From a virus, in IMG/VR virus record IMGVR_UViG_3300000553_004744, positions 1 through 35,995 of that record: DNA of 35,995 nucleotides. One strand, 5' to 3'. A program made the translations under genes and the position numbers. The notes under the pieces are model-generated. The model did not search any database. It worked only from the letters and a program-made list of their open reading frames with translations, and was not told the origin of the DNA. Shown piece after piece: positions 16,238-23,976 of this stretch (its first letter is position 1; the number at the start of each line of letters is the position of its first letter).

Positions 16238-17676
16238 TGAGCATTCCCCGCATCAAGGTTTATATTCCTATTTGCCCGCTCTGTTTCTAAATCTTTAACA
16301 GCATCATCAACATTTTTTATCCAAGGATGGTTTGCTAAAATTATTTTCTCAGGAATTATACCAAGTGAATTCTGGCAATTGGTTATTTGCTCGGTCTCAT
16401 TGATGAGCATATTCTTACTGAACGTTATTTCCAAATCCGCTTCATTAAAAACAAAACTAGGTTCTTCAAAAAATAATTTCCATTTTATGAGTTCGCTTAT
16501 TACATCCTCAAGGCGGTTGATTAAAGCATTTGCTTTAATGTCCAGTCGCATATATTGCGACTTGATTACAACTGTAACGATATTTCCCCCTTTCTGGTCT
16601 TTATCGAAATTCAATCCATGGCCGAACTTGTAAATATTTTCCTCAATTATTTCGAGTAGTTTAACTTTTGCCTCTACCGGAATTTCCAGAGTATGCGGCG
16701 TTACGTGTCCCTCTTCCGAAACCTTAATAGCTTTGAACTTCCGGAGGTTCGTCATAAATTCTGCAAGTTTTTCTCCCGCATAGCCGCCGAGCTCCCAAAT
16801 TGCATCCTGTATATCTTCAATGTTGTTTGCGAAACCGGAAAAAATAAGATCATAGAGGTCTATAAGGCCTTTAATAGGTTTTAGATCAGTAAATCCGTTA
16901 TTGTTATTCGAAAGTTTTATAAATGGAGGCACACCCCAGCTTTTACCTTCTGATGAAAGCACTTCCTCTCCCATTTTTTGTGATACCACCCAATGAGGGC
17001 GGGGGTTGGGGTTTTCAGATGCATCGGGAATAAATTCTCCTTTATCATTTTCGATGTAAAAGTAAACCAAATCCTTTGTCCAAATTTCTACTTTCAACTT
17101 CTGAGTAAGTTTTCCCACATCATCAATGCTGTCGACTTTGTAATATCGCAAGATGCTTATTAAATTGTTTTTATATGTATCATCATAATCGGGAATTATT
17201 TCCTCTGCAGGGATGATAATATAATCGAACTCCCCTTTATCATTGATGAAGAAATGAAGCCATTCTTCCCCTTTGTTTGAGGCATTAGTAGCAAGGTCTG
17301 TAAGGGTGCGCCTGAAATATTTATCTTGCAACTCTTTAATTTTTGCTCCTAGGGTTGTATTTTTAGAAGCAATGCTAATCTGATTGGTAAGAATGTACTC
17401 TATTTTTTGATCTACCAATTCAGCGTGAAACGAATTAGGCACTTTATTATTCGAAGCATTCGGATCCAATTCTTCTTTTCCGTCAACGATGTATTTACGG
17501 AAATCCCGTTTCATAATATCATGCTTGCTTTTATAATAATTAATGCCGTCCAGCATGTCATTTTTTTTCTCTGACCTAATATCCCGGTCTATAATGCCGC
17601 GAATAAGTTTGGAGTCGGAAATTATTTTTTCAACTGCTATTTTTAATAATATCTGTTCTGTTTGCCCGAAATACAT
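16234..17676 (-). CDS. Portal protein (SPP1 gp6-like)
   Basis: 480 residues, typical for SPP1/HK97-type portals. Recognisable parts are 'NKVPNSFHAELVDQKIEYIL' (N-terminal wing), 'EWLHFFINDKGEFDYIIIPA', the 'FANNIEDIQDAIWELGGYAG' region and 'LEDVISELIKWKLF' near the clip/stem. It forms the dodecameric ring at one head vertex through which the terminase pumps DNA. It lies 10 bases after TerL and overlaps the MuF gene by 4 bases, standard packaging order. Confidence 0.88.
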   Translation of the reverse strand: MYFGQTEQILLKIAVEKIISDSKLIRGIIDRDIRSEKKNDMLDGINYYKSKHDIMKRDFRKYIVDGKEELDPNASNNKVPNSFHAELVDQKIEYILTNQISIASKNTTLGAKIKELQDKYFRRTLTDLATNASNKGEEWLHFFINDKGEFDYIIIPAEEIIPDYDDTYKNNLISILRYYKVDSIDDVGKLTQKLKVEIWTKDLVYFYIENDKGEFIPDASENPNPRPHWVVSQKMGEEVLSSEGKSWGVPPFIKLSNNNNGFTDLKPIKGLIDLYDLIFSGFANNIEDIQDAIWELGGYAGEKLAEFMTNLRKFKAIKVSEEGHVTPHTLEIPVEAKVKLLEIIEENIYKFGHGLNFDKDQKGGNIVTVVIKSQYMRLDIKANALINRLEDVISELIKWKLFFEEPSFVFNEADLEITFSKNMLINETEQITNCQNSLGIIPEKIILANHPWIKNVDDAVKDLETERANRNINLDAGNAQ

Positions 17677-17686
17677 TTTTATACCT

Positions 17687-19120
17687 TTAAGTTAATATTT
17701 CAATTGAATTCTTTTTATTTATAGTTTCCGCTACGCCTGTAGTTGCATCAGGCGCATCGTCGTGTTTATTCTTTCCTTCTTTCTGATAGGTGGACATGGC
17801 TTTATAATATCCCGGCCATTTATCTTTCCAATTGACCGGGAAATAAATATGATTTTGTACAAATGATGAGTTGGTTAAAATGCGGGAAATCTTGTTATCG
17901 GATTGATGGAACCATTTTACCATTGTTCTTCTTGTTTTATGGATTTCCCAAAGCAGCCTTTCAACATTACGCGCAAAGCCCCGCCCTCCATTATTACTCT
18001 CAATAATTGCGCTAGTTACACTATCTTCATTCAGCATTTTAGCTGTCTCAGGTTCAGTAAATTCCATTGGCTCTTTGGTATAGAGGATATTTAAAATATA
18101 TGCCTCTCCTTGATAGACGCCATAATTTATTGAACAAAGATAATCAGCACCTTCGTCGGCTGTATCTGTATAATTTTTTATTGATTCAAATAAAATTTTT
18201 CCTTTTTCATCGCGCGGGTAATCTGTATAGGTTTTGAAGGATTGGTATAAACGGCCCTTGAGATCAATTGGTTCATTCTGATAATTCGCAAGAAAGATTT
18301 CCATCATCATCATGCTCTTGAGGGTTTCATAGCGCGATTTGTTTAATAACTCCGGGCAAAGCATTGAATTGGTTTTTTCATCATAAGCCTTCATAGATAG
18401 GACATACCAATCATTTGCTTTTTCCCCGGCGAGAATCCTGCCACATAGATCGTTCTTTGACCAACGTGTCATTACAGTAATTTCAAGTGGTTCACCCCCT
18501 TTGGCACTTACACGTGAAAGGAAAGTACTTGTATACCATTTCCAAATATTATCAAGGGCATTTTCATTCATGGCTACTTCTGCTGATTTTATGGGATCGT
18601 CTATAATTAATATTGTGCCCCCTTTACCAGTTATACTTCCACCAATTCCGGCACCAAGATAATTGAAATGCTGATCTTCCAATGCCCATTCGTCATAGGC
18701 GGCATTGCCTTGTTTTATTTTTGTTTCAGGGAATATATCGGAAAAAACTATTTCGTCTTCAAGTTTCTTTTCCTGAATACCATCGCGGGTATAGCGTGAA
18801 AAATCATGGGCGGCATTATCGTTATAAGAACATGATATTATTCTTTCTTCATTGTTTTTACCTAAAACCCATTGGCAGAATTTTATTAAAGTTCTTGATT
18901 TTCCATGCTGAGGAGGCATATTAATCATAATTTTTTTATAAGGAGTTCCGTCAGGTTTTAATAATTGGCCTGTATACAAACAATGTAATATATTACATAA
19001 CTCTTGCAGATGAGTCCTTTCCTGCAAATAAAATTCCGGAGAAGTTAACGAGCAATAGTCATAGAACAGGCGGCGTGCCAATTCAAGATAGGCCTCGTTA
19101 CTGAGGTGTTTTATTTCCAT
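17687..19120 (-). CDS. Terminase large subunit
   Basis: 477 residues from ATG 19120 (a TTG at 19138 would add six). ATPase motifs are clear: Walker A 'MPPQHGKS' at 68-75, Walker B 'TILIIDDP' at 169-176, and the coupling motif 'TVMTRWS' near 215-221. The C-terminal half carries the RNase H-like nuclease with acidic residues in 'DTADEGADYLCSINYGVYQG', 'SAIIESNNGG' and 'HDDAPDA'. The enzyme cuts concatemeric DNA and powers its packaging through the portal. Head-full type P22/SPP1-like relatives are likely. Overlaps the small subunit gene by 23 bases. Confidence 0.93.
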   Translation of the reverse strand: MEIKHLSNEAYLELARRLFYDYCSLTSPEFYLQERTHLQELCNILHCLYTGQLLKPDGTPYKKIMINMPPQHGKSRTLIKFCQWVLGKNNEERIISCSYNDNAAHDFSRYTRDGIQEKKLEDEIVFSDIFPETKIKQGNAAYDEWALEDQHFNYLGAGIGGSITGKGGTILIIDDPIKSAEVAMNENALDNIWKWYTSTFLSRVSAKGGEPLEITVMTRWSKNDLCGRILAGEKANDWYVLSMKAYDEKTNSMLCPELLNKSRYETLKSMMMMEIFLANYQNEPIDLKGRLYQSFKTYTDYPRDEKGKILFESIKNYTDTADEGADYLCSINYGVYQGEAYILNILYTKEPMEFTEPETAKMLNEDSVTSAIIESNNGGRGFARNVERLLWEIHKTRRTMVKWFHQSDNKISRILTNSSFVQNHIYFPVNWKDKWPGYYKAMSTYQKEGKNKHDDAPDATTGVAETINKKNSIEILT

Positions 19121-19610
19121 CTCTGATAAATTGTGCAAGGGCTCTTAATTCCTCTATTGTTAATTTTGATAAATCAGGTTTTGTATTAACATTTGCATTT
19201 ATATTCAATTCGTCAATGTATAAGCCATTAAGTTTATCTCTGTCTTTTGCAACTTCAAGCGCCAATTTTAAATCAGCAACTAAAATTAAATTTCCTTTAT
19301 CGTCTCTTAGGTCTTTATTAAAAATAAATGACGGACTAATTGCTTTCATATATAAAAATTCTCTATCTCTGATAGCTTTAGTAAAAGCAATATTTTTATC
19401 CTTCTGTCCTAATTTTCGTATTTCTTTTTTTGCTTCTCCAATATACCGCTGTGCCGTCCTTATTGATATTGAGAATTGGGTCATTACAATATTGCATAAT
19501 TCTTTATTCCTTTTGGATTGCAAATACCTATCGTTCTCAAGAATGAGTTTAATAATCCCATCAACCCGGACCCAAACAATATCAGTATGTTCCGTATCGG
19601 CCTTTGGCAT
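19098..19610 (-). CDS. Terminase small subunit
   Basis: 170 residues immediately before TerL. An N-terminal HTH-like region is seen in 'MTQFSISIRTAQRYIGEAKK', followed by a long helical centre ('ADLKLALEVAKDRDKLNGLY') and the C-terminal 'LSKLTIEELRALAQFI' that often ends small terminases. It should recognise the pac/cos region and recruit TerL. Its start overlaps the glycosyltransferase stop by one base, linking packaging to the upstream DNA-modification-type genes. Confidence 0.82.
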   Translation of the reverse strand: MPKADTEHTDIVWVRVDGIIKLILENDRYLQSKRNKELCNIVMTQFSISIRTAQRYIGEAKKEIRKLGQKDKNIAFTKAIRDREFLYMKAISPSFIFNKDLRDDKGNLILVADLKLALEVAKDRDKLNGLYIDELNINANVNTKPDLSKLTIEELRALAQFIRDGNKTPQ

Positions 19611-20512
19611 TATTGCATTTCCTGCTTATTATGATATTCTTCATAAAGTTTATTTAATACCTGGCTTTTTACATCCTTAACTTTTACCAGTGTCATTCCA
19701 TATTCATTTGGTTCTAATTTATCCCAATCAATGTCCGGACGCCTATTTAACGGAGTCTTAAAATCTCTCCATTGATTTTTTATTACATGCTGGGGCCGCC
19801 CAAAGCGCCATTTGGTCTCAACAATTCCAGGCCGCATTTCTTCCAGTGAACGTGCCATTTTCAATCTTCCATCGCCTTTATACAAAGCATCTGAATTACC
19901 TCCTTTCATAGTCATGGTGCGAATTTTCTTTATCATGAAGGCATTGATAAGTACTGTACACCAATTATTCGTAAGCACTTGTAGGCATAAGTCTGTATCT
20001 TCGTTATATCTTAAGCGCCAGCGATACGGCAAATCATTTAATATTAAGAGTGATGAATAAACATGGCAATTCAAAGTAAAAGGCGTTCTATTTTGTGTGC
20101 ATGGTAAAAACATTTCATAATTAAATCCGGATATTGCAATGTTTGTATATCGGTCGGTAAAATCTTCCACTACTTTCATGGCAATATTTGCATTACAGCG
20201 GATCTTCATATTTTTATATCGGCGTGCAATCCATGAAATATTGTCGTCGAAAATCCAATGGCGTTTATGACCTGTAGATTTTGCATGTTCCCACACCCAG
20301 TTACGTGCAGGCATTCCACCAAGTCCCAGATTTGAAAAAGGTAAAATCAAAACTCGGTCGCCGAATTCTTTCCGGTATAATTCCTCTTCTTGCGGTTCAA
20401 CTACTAATTTGAAATCAACATTATCGGAAATAAAAAACTTAGCAGTCAAGCAACAATCATGACGGCCTTTCGAAATGATATAAACGGGATATTTTGGCTT
20501 AACTGTTTTCAT
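19610..20512 (-). CDS. TET-associated-type glycosyltransferase (TAGT-like)
   Basis: 300 residues from ATG 20512 (an earlier TTG at 20524 is possible). Motifs fit the TAGT family of phage glycosyltransferases linked to modified DNA bases: 'YPVYIISKGRHD' at 9-19, 'FKLVVEPQEE' at 34-43, 'ARNWVWEHA' at 69-77, the acidic nucleotide-sugar site 'WIFDDN' at 86-91, 'RYNEDTDLCLQ' at 168-178 and 'KWRFGRPQHV' at 234-243. It would transfer a sugar from a nucleotide sugar, presumably to a hydroxylated base. No TET/JBP enzyme or hydroxymethylase is encoded here, so the acceptor is unknown. It lies between a ParB-like gene and TerS, with overlaps to both, so it is made with the packaging proteins. Confidence 0.75.
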   Translation of the reverse strand: MKTVKPKYPVYIISKGRHDCCLTAKFFISDNVDFKLVVEPQEEELYRKEFGDRVLILPFSNLGLGGMPARNWVWEHAKSTGHKRHWIFDDNISWIARRYKNMKIRCNANIAMKVVEDFTDRYTNIAISGFNYEMFLPCTQNRTPFTLNCHVYSSLLILNDLPYRWRLRYNEDTDLCLQVLTNNWCTVLINAFMIKKIRTMTMKGGNSDALYKGDGRLKMARSLEEMRPGIVETKWRFGRPQHVIKNQWRDFKTPLNRRPDIDWDKLEPNEYGMTLVKVKDVKSQVLNKLYEEYHNKQEMQ

Positions 20513-21164
20513 GATCCGATTCAAATTTTAATGAGGCTAAATCGTTTTGAATTCTTACTGGCCAGCGTATAGATAAAACTTTACCCTTTTTTATGAAACC
20601 GGTTTCAACGTTGATCATTTCTAAAAAAGCTTTACGATTCTCTTCATCTTCGAAAAGCACAACTAACCGGATGGGTTCTAAACCGTCTTCATAAAGAGGC
20701 AAGCCTTGCCATTCATCTTGGTGGTTTATAAAATTAACTTTATCGCTATTAAGTGAAGTTGGAATGCTTATTTCATTTATACGAAGAGTAGCTGCGAGAT
20801 CGGGAGTTTTTAAGTTTATTTCATTTATTAAGAGTTTTAACTCAGAAGTAAATTCGCCTTGTAATTTTGGATTATTCGCGGCAATATTAGCTGCCTTTTC
20901 CTTCTGTTCGTCCCAGTTAACTATGCGAATTGAAAATTCACCAATTGGAGTTATGATCTTTTCATTTACGATTTGGCACTCACCGAATTTAGCAGTCAAG
21001 GCTTTCACACGTTGGTGACCGGCTACTAAATTACCTGTGCGTTGATTAAAAACAATTCCCGAAATATCTCCAAACTCTTCAAGGCTGAATTTTAACCCTT
21101 CAAAAGCCGAACCCGTAATTAATCTTGGATTGTATGGTGCGGGATTTAAATCTGTAAGTTTCAT
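20499..21164 (-). CDS. ParB-like protein
   Basis: 221 residues. The N-terminal ~100 residues are a ParB/sulfiredoxin-fold domain: 'LNPAPYNPRLITGSAFEGLK', then 'VAGHQRVKAL' with GHQR at 49-52 (ParB box II). No HTH or ParB dimer domain follows; the C-terminus ('LRLVVLFEDEENRKAFLEMI') is of another type. Single-domain ParB proteins of phages occur next to DNA methylases and base-modifying enzymes and some have CTPase, nuclease or ATPase activity. Here it overlaps the glycosyltransferase gene, suggesting a shared pathway acting on phage DNA before packaging (inference). It overlaps the small HTH gene upstream by 4 bases. Confidence 0.82.
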   Translation of the reverse strand: MKLTDLNPAPYNPRLITGSAFEGLKFSLEEFGDISGIVFNQRTGNLVAGHQRVKALTAKFGECQIVNEKIITPIGEFSIRIVNWDEQKEKAANIAANNPKLQGEFTSELKLLINEINLKTPDLAATLRINEISIPTSLNSDKVNFINHQDEWQGLPLYEDGLEPIRLVVLFEDEENRKAFLEMINVETGFIKKGKVLSIRWPVRIQNDLASLKFESDHENS

Positions 21165-21391
21165 TTCTTTTTCCCATATAAAATAAATTCAATATTTTTA
21201 ATTGACATGTTATATTCCTCTGCCAATTGCTCACGGGCTTTTTTACCCGGAATTTGCTGTTTTCTTTTTTCTTCATATTCAAATTTTATCCTGAAATTAC
21301 GGCAAGCATTTACAGGCGCAAAACCATGCTTACTAAATACGGTTAACAAATCTGCCATCATTTCTTTTGTTATAGAATCAGTATCATTCAT
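21161..21391 (-). CDS. Small HTH-like protein heading the packaging operon
   Basis: 76 residues with GGAG before ATG 21391. The C-terminal half, 'GKKAREQLAEEYNMSIKNIE' then 'FILYGKKK', reads as a helix-turn-helix similar to Mor/C-type activators, though too short for a full Mor protein. It is the first gene downstream of the hairpin-promoter element at 21406-21453 and overlaps the ParB-like gene by 4 bases. It may regulate late transcription or help the terminase, neither shown. Confidence 0.6.
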   Translation of the reverse strand: MNDTDSITKEMMADLLTVFSKHGFAPVNACRNFRIKFEYEEKRKQQIPGKKAREQLAEEYNMSIKNIEFILYGKKK

Positions 21392-21405
21392 AATTCATCT
21401 CCGTA

Positions 21406-21453
21406 TAAGGTAAAAAATCAAAAATGCCTTGTCATCCTAAATAAGTTTAGGAT
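21406..21453 (-). promoter_or_regulatory. Hairpin plus promoter-like element, copy 2
   Basis: The second copy of the 48-base element. On the minus strand the perfect 8-bp stem ATCCTAAA/TTTAGGAT (loop of four; 21434-21453) contains the TAG stop of the nuclease gene, followed by TGACAA (21429-21434), 16 bases, and TACCTT (21407-21412). The first packaging gene starts at 21391, leaving a very short leader of about ten bases if the promoter is used. On the plus strand the hairpin is followed by TTTTT and could stop antisense transcripts. Confidence 0.6.
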
Positions 21454-21868
21454 TTTTTATCAAATCCTGTATTTCCTGCGCAACGCGGAATTCCCAATTA
21501 ACTTTGGTCGTATCGGCTGTGGTATAGCGTAGGAGCCGCCACCCGTGCATTACAGCTAAGTTGTACTTCTTAACATCGTTAATATAGCCAGTACTGCGTG
21601 TGTGCCTGCCTTTGGAATAAACGCCTCCTTCAAACTCAATTGCTATTTTGTGCTGAGGCAGAGCAATATCAAATCTAAATCGGCGGTCATGCAGAAACTT
21701 GTACTCCCGTTTATGCTGAATACCTAGTATGTCTAGGGCCGCGCAAATTTGCTCTACATACTTAGAGCCACCATTTATAGAGCCTTTTGGTTTCTTATTG
21801 GTGGTATCAGGTATATAACCGTTTACTTTTGCCACTGCTGCGGCAGTCCAACCTGAGAAGCGACTCAT
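21437..21868 (-). CDS. PD-(D/E)XK family endonuclease
   Basis: 143 residues, overlapping the upstream gene by 4 bases. The core 'EYKFLHDRRFRFDIALPQHK' then 'IAIEFEGGVYSKGRHTRSTG' gives the nuclease acids D67 and E78-x-E80, with E40 as the likely first acid, and 'KYNLAVMHGWRLLRYT' is the usual closing strand. This resembles Vsr/DUF559-type and phage resolvase-like nucleases. A Holliday junction or branched DNA resolvase before packaging is the best guess, replacing RusA. The stop codon lies inside the regulatory hairpin. Confidence 0.75.
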   Translation of the reverse strand: MSRFSGWTAAAVAKVNGYIPDTTNKKPKGSINGGSKYVEQICAALDILGIQHKREYKFLHDRRFRFDIALPQHKIAIEFEGGVYSKGRHTRSTGYINDVKKYNLAVMHGWRLLRYTTADTTKVNWEFRVAQEIQDLIKNPKLI

Positions 21869-22308
21869 GCGAAAAGCTCCAGTTGAATTTCAAGCAATGA
21901 ATTGATATGCTGCATAAGTTCATTTACACAGCCATGGACTAATCCTCTATGTCTTAAAGAGTATTCTGATTTTTTTACTAAGGCTTTAAGCAACTCATAG
22001 GAATAATATAAGTCTGCATCCCGCTTTCTGTTAAACTCACCCCACTTGCGTCCGGGAGCAAAGCAATGACCTCCATCTCCTACATTTGAACAACCTATTT
22101 GATATTCATAAGAGCCCACAGGTATATTGTCTTGAATTCCAACCGTAACTATTGCAAAACATTTATATTCCTTTTTATAGATGAACGAGGGCTTAATAAA
22201 ATTCTGTAATGTAGGATAATGCATTCCTGTTTCTAAGTCACCACTTGAAAAAGGTTTAACAAGTTCTTCAATCCATTTATTATTCTCGATAAAGCTTTCT
22301 GTTTTCAT
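21865..22308 (-). CDS. Hypothetical phage protein
   Basis: 147 residues, GGAG before ATG 22308, not recognised. It is soluble, with an aromatic N-terminal half ('KWIEELVKPFSSGD') and a central 'YEYQIGCSNVGDGGHCFAPG' with two Cys and a His. The C-terminus is helical. It sits in a tight chain of overlapping small genes (4-base overlaps each side) between the replication and nuclease genes, so it is an early/middle gene of unknown function. Confidence 0.55.
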   Translation of the reverse strand: MKTESFIENNKWIEELVKPFSSGDLETGMHYPTLQNFIKPSFIYKKEYKCFAIVTVGIQDNIPVGSYEYQIGCSNVGDGGHCFAPGRKWGEFNRKRDADLYYSYELLKALVKKSEYSLRHRGLVHGCVNELMQHINSLLEIQLELFA

Positions 22309-22532
22309 ATTCTCCCCAAAGCATAGACAGGGTACTCGACCATAGTAAAGCCCTGTGTTCCGTTATTGCTTTTAATACCGTAATGCGTTTTCCGGCAGCA
22401 GTAACCAATGTATTGTCCAGTCTCCATGTCCTTGAACCCATTCCACAAAAGAGGATTGTTTTGTTTCGGCCCCGGGTTCTTTCCACATAGGTAACATGTC
22501 TTATCGCTGAATAGATCGAGCTGCACTGTCAT
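22305..22532 (-). CDS. Small Cys-containing protein
   Basis: 75 residues; the ATGA at 22529-22532 overlaps the upstream stop. It contains C-x2-C at 13-16 (TCYLCGKNPGP) and C-C near 45-46 (QYIGYCC), possibly one zinc site, with 'NPLLWNGFKDMETGQYIG' between. The rest is unremarkable. Function unknown; small metal-binding proteins of this kind often act on host enzymes during early infection, but nothing here proves it. Confidence 0.55.
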   Translation of the reverse strand: MTVQLDLFSDKTCYLCGKNPGPKQNNPLLWNGFKDMETGQYIGYCCRKTHYGIKSNNGTQGFTMVEYPVYALGRI

Positions 22533-22714
22533 TTATTTACCGTTCGTTTCGTTTCAAATTTTATTTTAGGATTATACCGGAATATTATCCGTATGGCATA
22601 AACCAACCGCCAGTATAAACGAAGCTCGGAAAGCTTAACGGATAAGTCCTCAAAATCATTTTTCACCAACCGGCGCATTACCTGCCTGATTTTTTTTTGT
22701 TTCTTTCCGCTCAT
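22529..22714 (-). CDS. Small basic protein
   Basis: 61 residues, very basic at both ends (KKQKKIRQVMRRLVK and FETKRTVNK) with a central amphipathic helix 'LSELRLYWRLVYAIRIIF'. Start ATG overlaps the previous stop in TAATG. Nucleic-acid or membrane-surface binding is conceivable. No family recognised. Confidence 0.5.
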   Translation of the reverse strand: MSGKKQKKIRQVMRRLVKNDFEDLSVKLSELRLYWRLVYAIRIIFRYNPKIKFETKRTVNK

Positions 22715-22899
22715 TATTCCTCCAGTTTAATAACTTCAAATTGTCTGTTGTCTTCAATCAGCAACGCTTTCTTTGTCTGCAATTCTGCTGAATTAAAGCG
22801 CCGTGCGTGCTGCTCTTTTGTGGTAAGACCCAAGCGGGCAACGAAATAAACTCCACACTTGATTATGTATTTTTGCTCTTTAACGCCATTATTCGTCAT
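22714..22899 (-). CDS. Small hypothetical protein
   Basis: 61 residues, start ATG 22899 lying 11 bases inside the end of the replication protein gene. Sequence 'EQKYIIKCGVYFVARLGLTT' then 'HARRFNSAELQTKKALLIED' suggests a small alpha/beta fold; similar short phage proteins of unknown function with an 'A.RF' centre exist, but I cannot name one. Confidence 0.5.
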   Translation of the reverse strand: MTNNGVKEQKYIIKCGVYFVARLGLTTKEQHARRFNSAELQTKKALLIEDNRQFEVIKLEE

Positions 22900-23965
22900 A
22901 ATTTTTTATTTCCTCCTTAGATTCCTCCATTTTAGGCTCAATAATAAGCCCGCAAAGTTGAACACTCTTTTTCTTATAGGCCTGCGAGAACTCCACTTTC
23001 TCCTTAGCAGAGAACATATCTGAGTTATTGTCAAAAAACACATAATATTCCTCAAGTTTTTGCGCATTGTAGGTTTTAATATGTTCAGCCTCACTTTCAG
23101 TCTCTGTTTTCCGATCCTGCGCAGCCTGTTTAATTTCTCTATTCTTTTTGTTTTTCAGCGCCTCTTCATAAACTGATTTTTTCTTGTTTACAATGATGCC
23201 CAGTAAGTAGCCTGTATCGTCCCGGGGACTTTGAGCAAGGGCAATGAAACTTTCTTCAATCAAGTGGTAACATATTTCAGGTGTAAGCCCTTCTCCGGCA
23301 TCTTTAAGGTGTCCGATAATTGGATCAATATCGGCCTTAAGATTTGGAGATTCATTCTTAGCGTGAATGGCAAAGAGATCGGCAACCCAGGCTTTTATTT
23401 TTTCAGGGTCGCCTTTGATAAGGGAAAAATTATCATCATCACGGCTTTCCCTTTTTTCTTTATTATTATTTTCCTTAGTTTTATTTTCTTTTATTTCTTT
23501 TATTTTTATTTGTTGTTCAGTCCCCTGGGGAATTTCCTCTTTTCCCTCGGTAAAATCATTTTTTCCCTCGGTAAAGTTTGTTTTTCCCTTGTTTGCCTTT
23601 TTCGCACGCTCTTTTTCCCGCGAGGTTTTTACTTCCTCGTATGTCTCCTGCACCTTTTGAGTAGTAAAAATGTCCGGCTCAATTTCATAAATAAGTTCAA
23701 TTTCTGGTGAACTCAGGAGCTCAATAAACTCCTGGAGCTCGAGGAGGGAAAGGTTAAGTTCATTAGCTATGACTGCTTTATTCCTCTTTAGGCTTAAGTC
23801 TAAACGACAATCATGTGCCTCCGCTATAAAATCATTAAGCGCCCAAAAACGAGCCTCCATAGCCCATCCTTGTTCGTTGTTTTTGAACGAAGTGCGTAAA
23901 GCTAGGAACTTCGGATGTCGATGCGAATCTGTCCTTCTTGAATAATATGCTAAATTAGTTTTCAT
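22889..23965 (-). CDS. Replication initiation protein, Lin1244/Lin1753-type (DUF4373)
   Basis: 358 residues. The N-terminus 'YYSRRTDSHRHPKFLALRTS' and 'GWAMEARFWALNDFIAEAHD' match the Lin1244/Lin1753 N-terminal winged-helix domain of phage replication proteins. A charged linker with a repeated 'FTEGK' motif spans about 125-180. The C-terminal part (about 185-270, 'KIKAWVADLFAIHA', 'GYLLGIIVNKKK') looks like a DnaD/helicase-loading type helical region. It should bind the phage origin and recruit the host replisome. No phage helicase or primase is visible, so host DnaB/DnaG are presumably used. Confidence 0.78.
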   Translation of the reverse strand: MKTNLAYYSRRTDSHRHPKFLALRTSFKNNEQGWAMEARFWALNDFIAEAHDCRLDLSLKRNKAVIANELNLSLLELQEFIELLSSPEIELIYEIEPDIFTTQKVQETYEEVKTSREKERAKKANKGKTNFTEGKNDFTEGKEEIPQGTEQQIKIKEIKENKTKENNNKEKRESRDDDNFSLIKGDPEKIKAWVADLFAIHAKNESPNLKADIDPIIGHLKDAGEGLTPEICYHLIEESFIALAQSPRDDTGYLLGIIVNKKKSVYEEALKNKKNREIKQAAQDRKTETESEAEHIKTYNAQKLEEYYVFFDNNSDMFSAKEKVEFSQAYKKKSVQLCGLIIEPKMEESKEEIKNYDE

Positions 23966-23976
23966 AAATAGTTTCC

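Noticed and set aside
22280-22486. 68-codon minus frame in the small-gene chain
   Set aside because: It overlaps 22305-22532 in another frame; the latter has the ATGA coupling and Cys motif.
23231-23710. Long plus-strand Phe-rich ORF
   Set aside because: It is the reverse of the Lys/Glu-rich linker of the replication protein.
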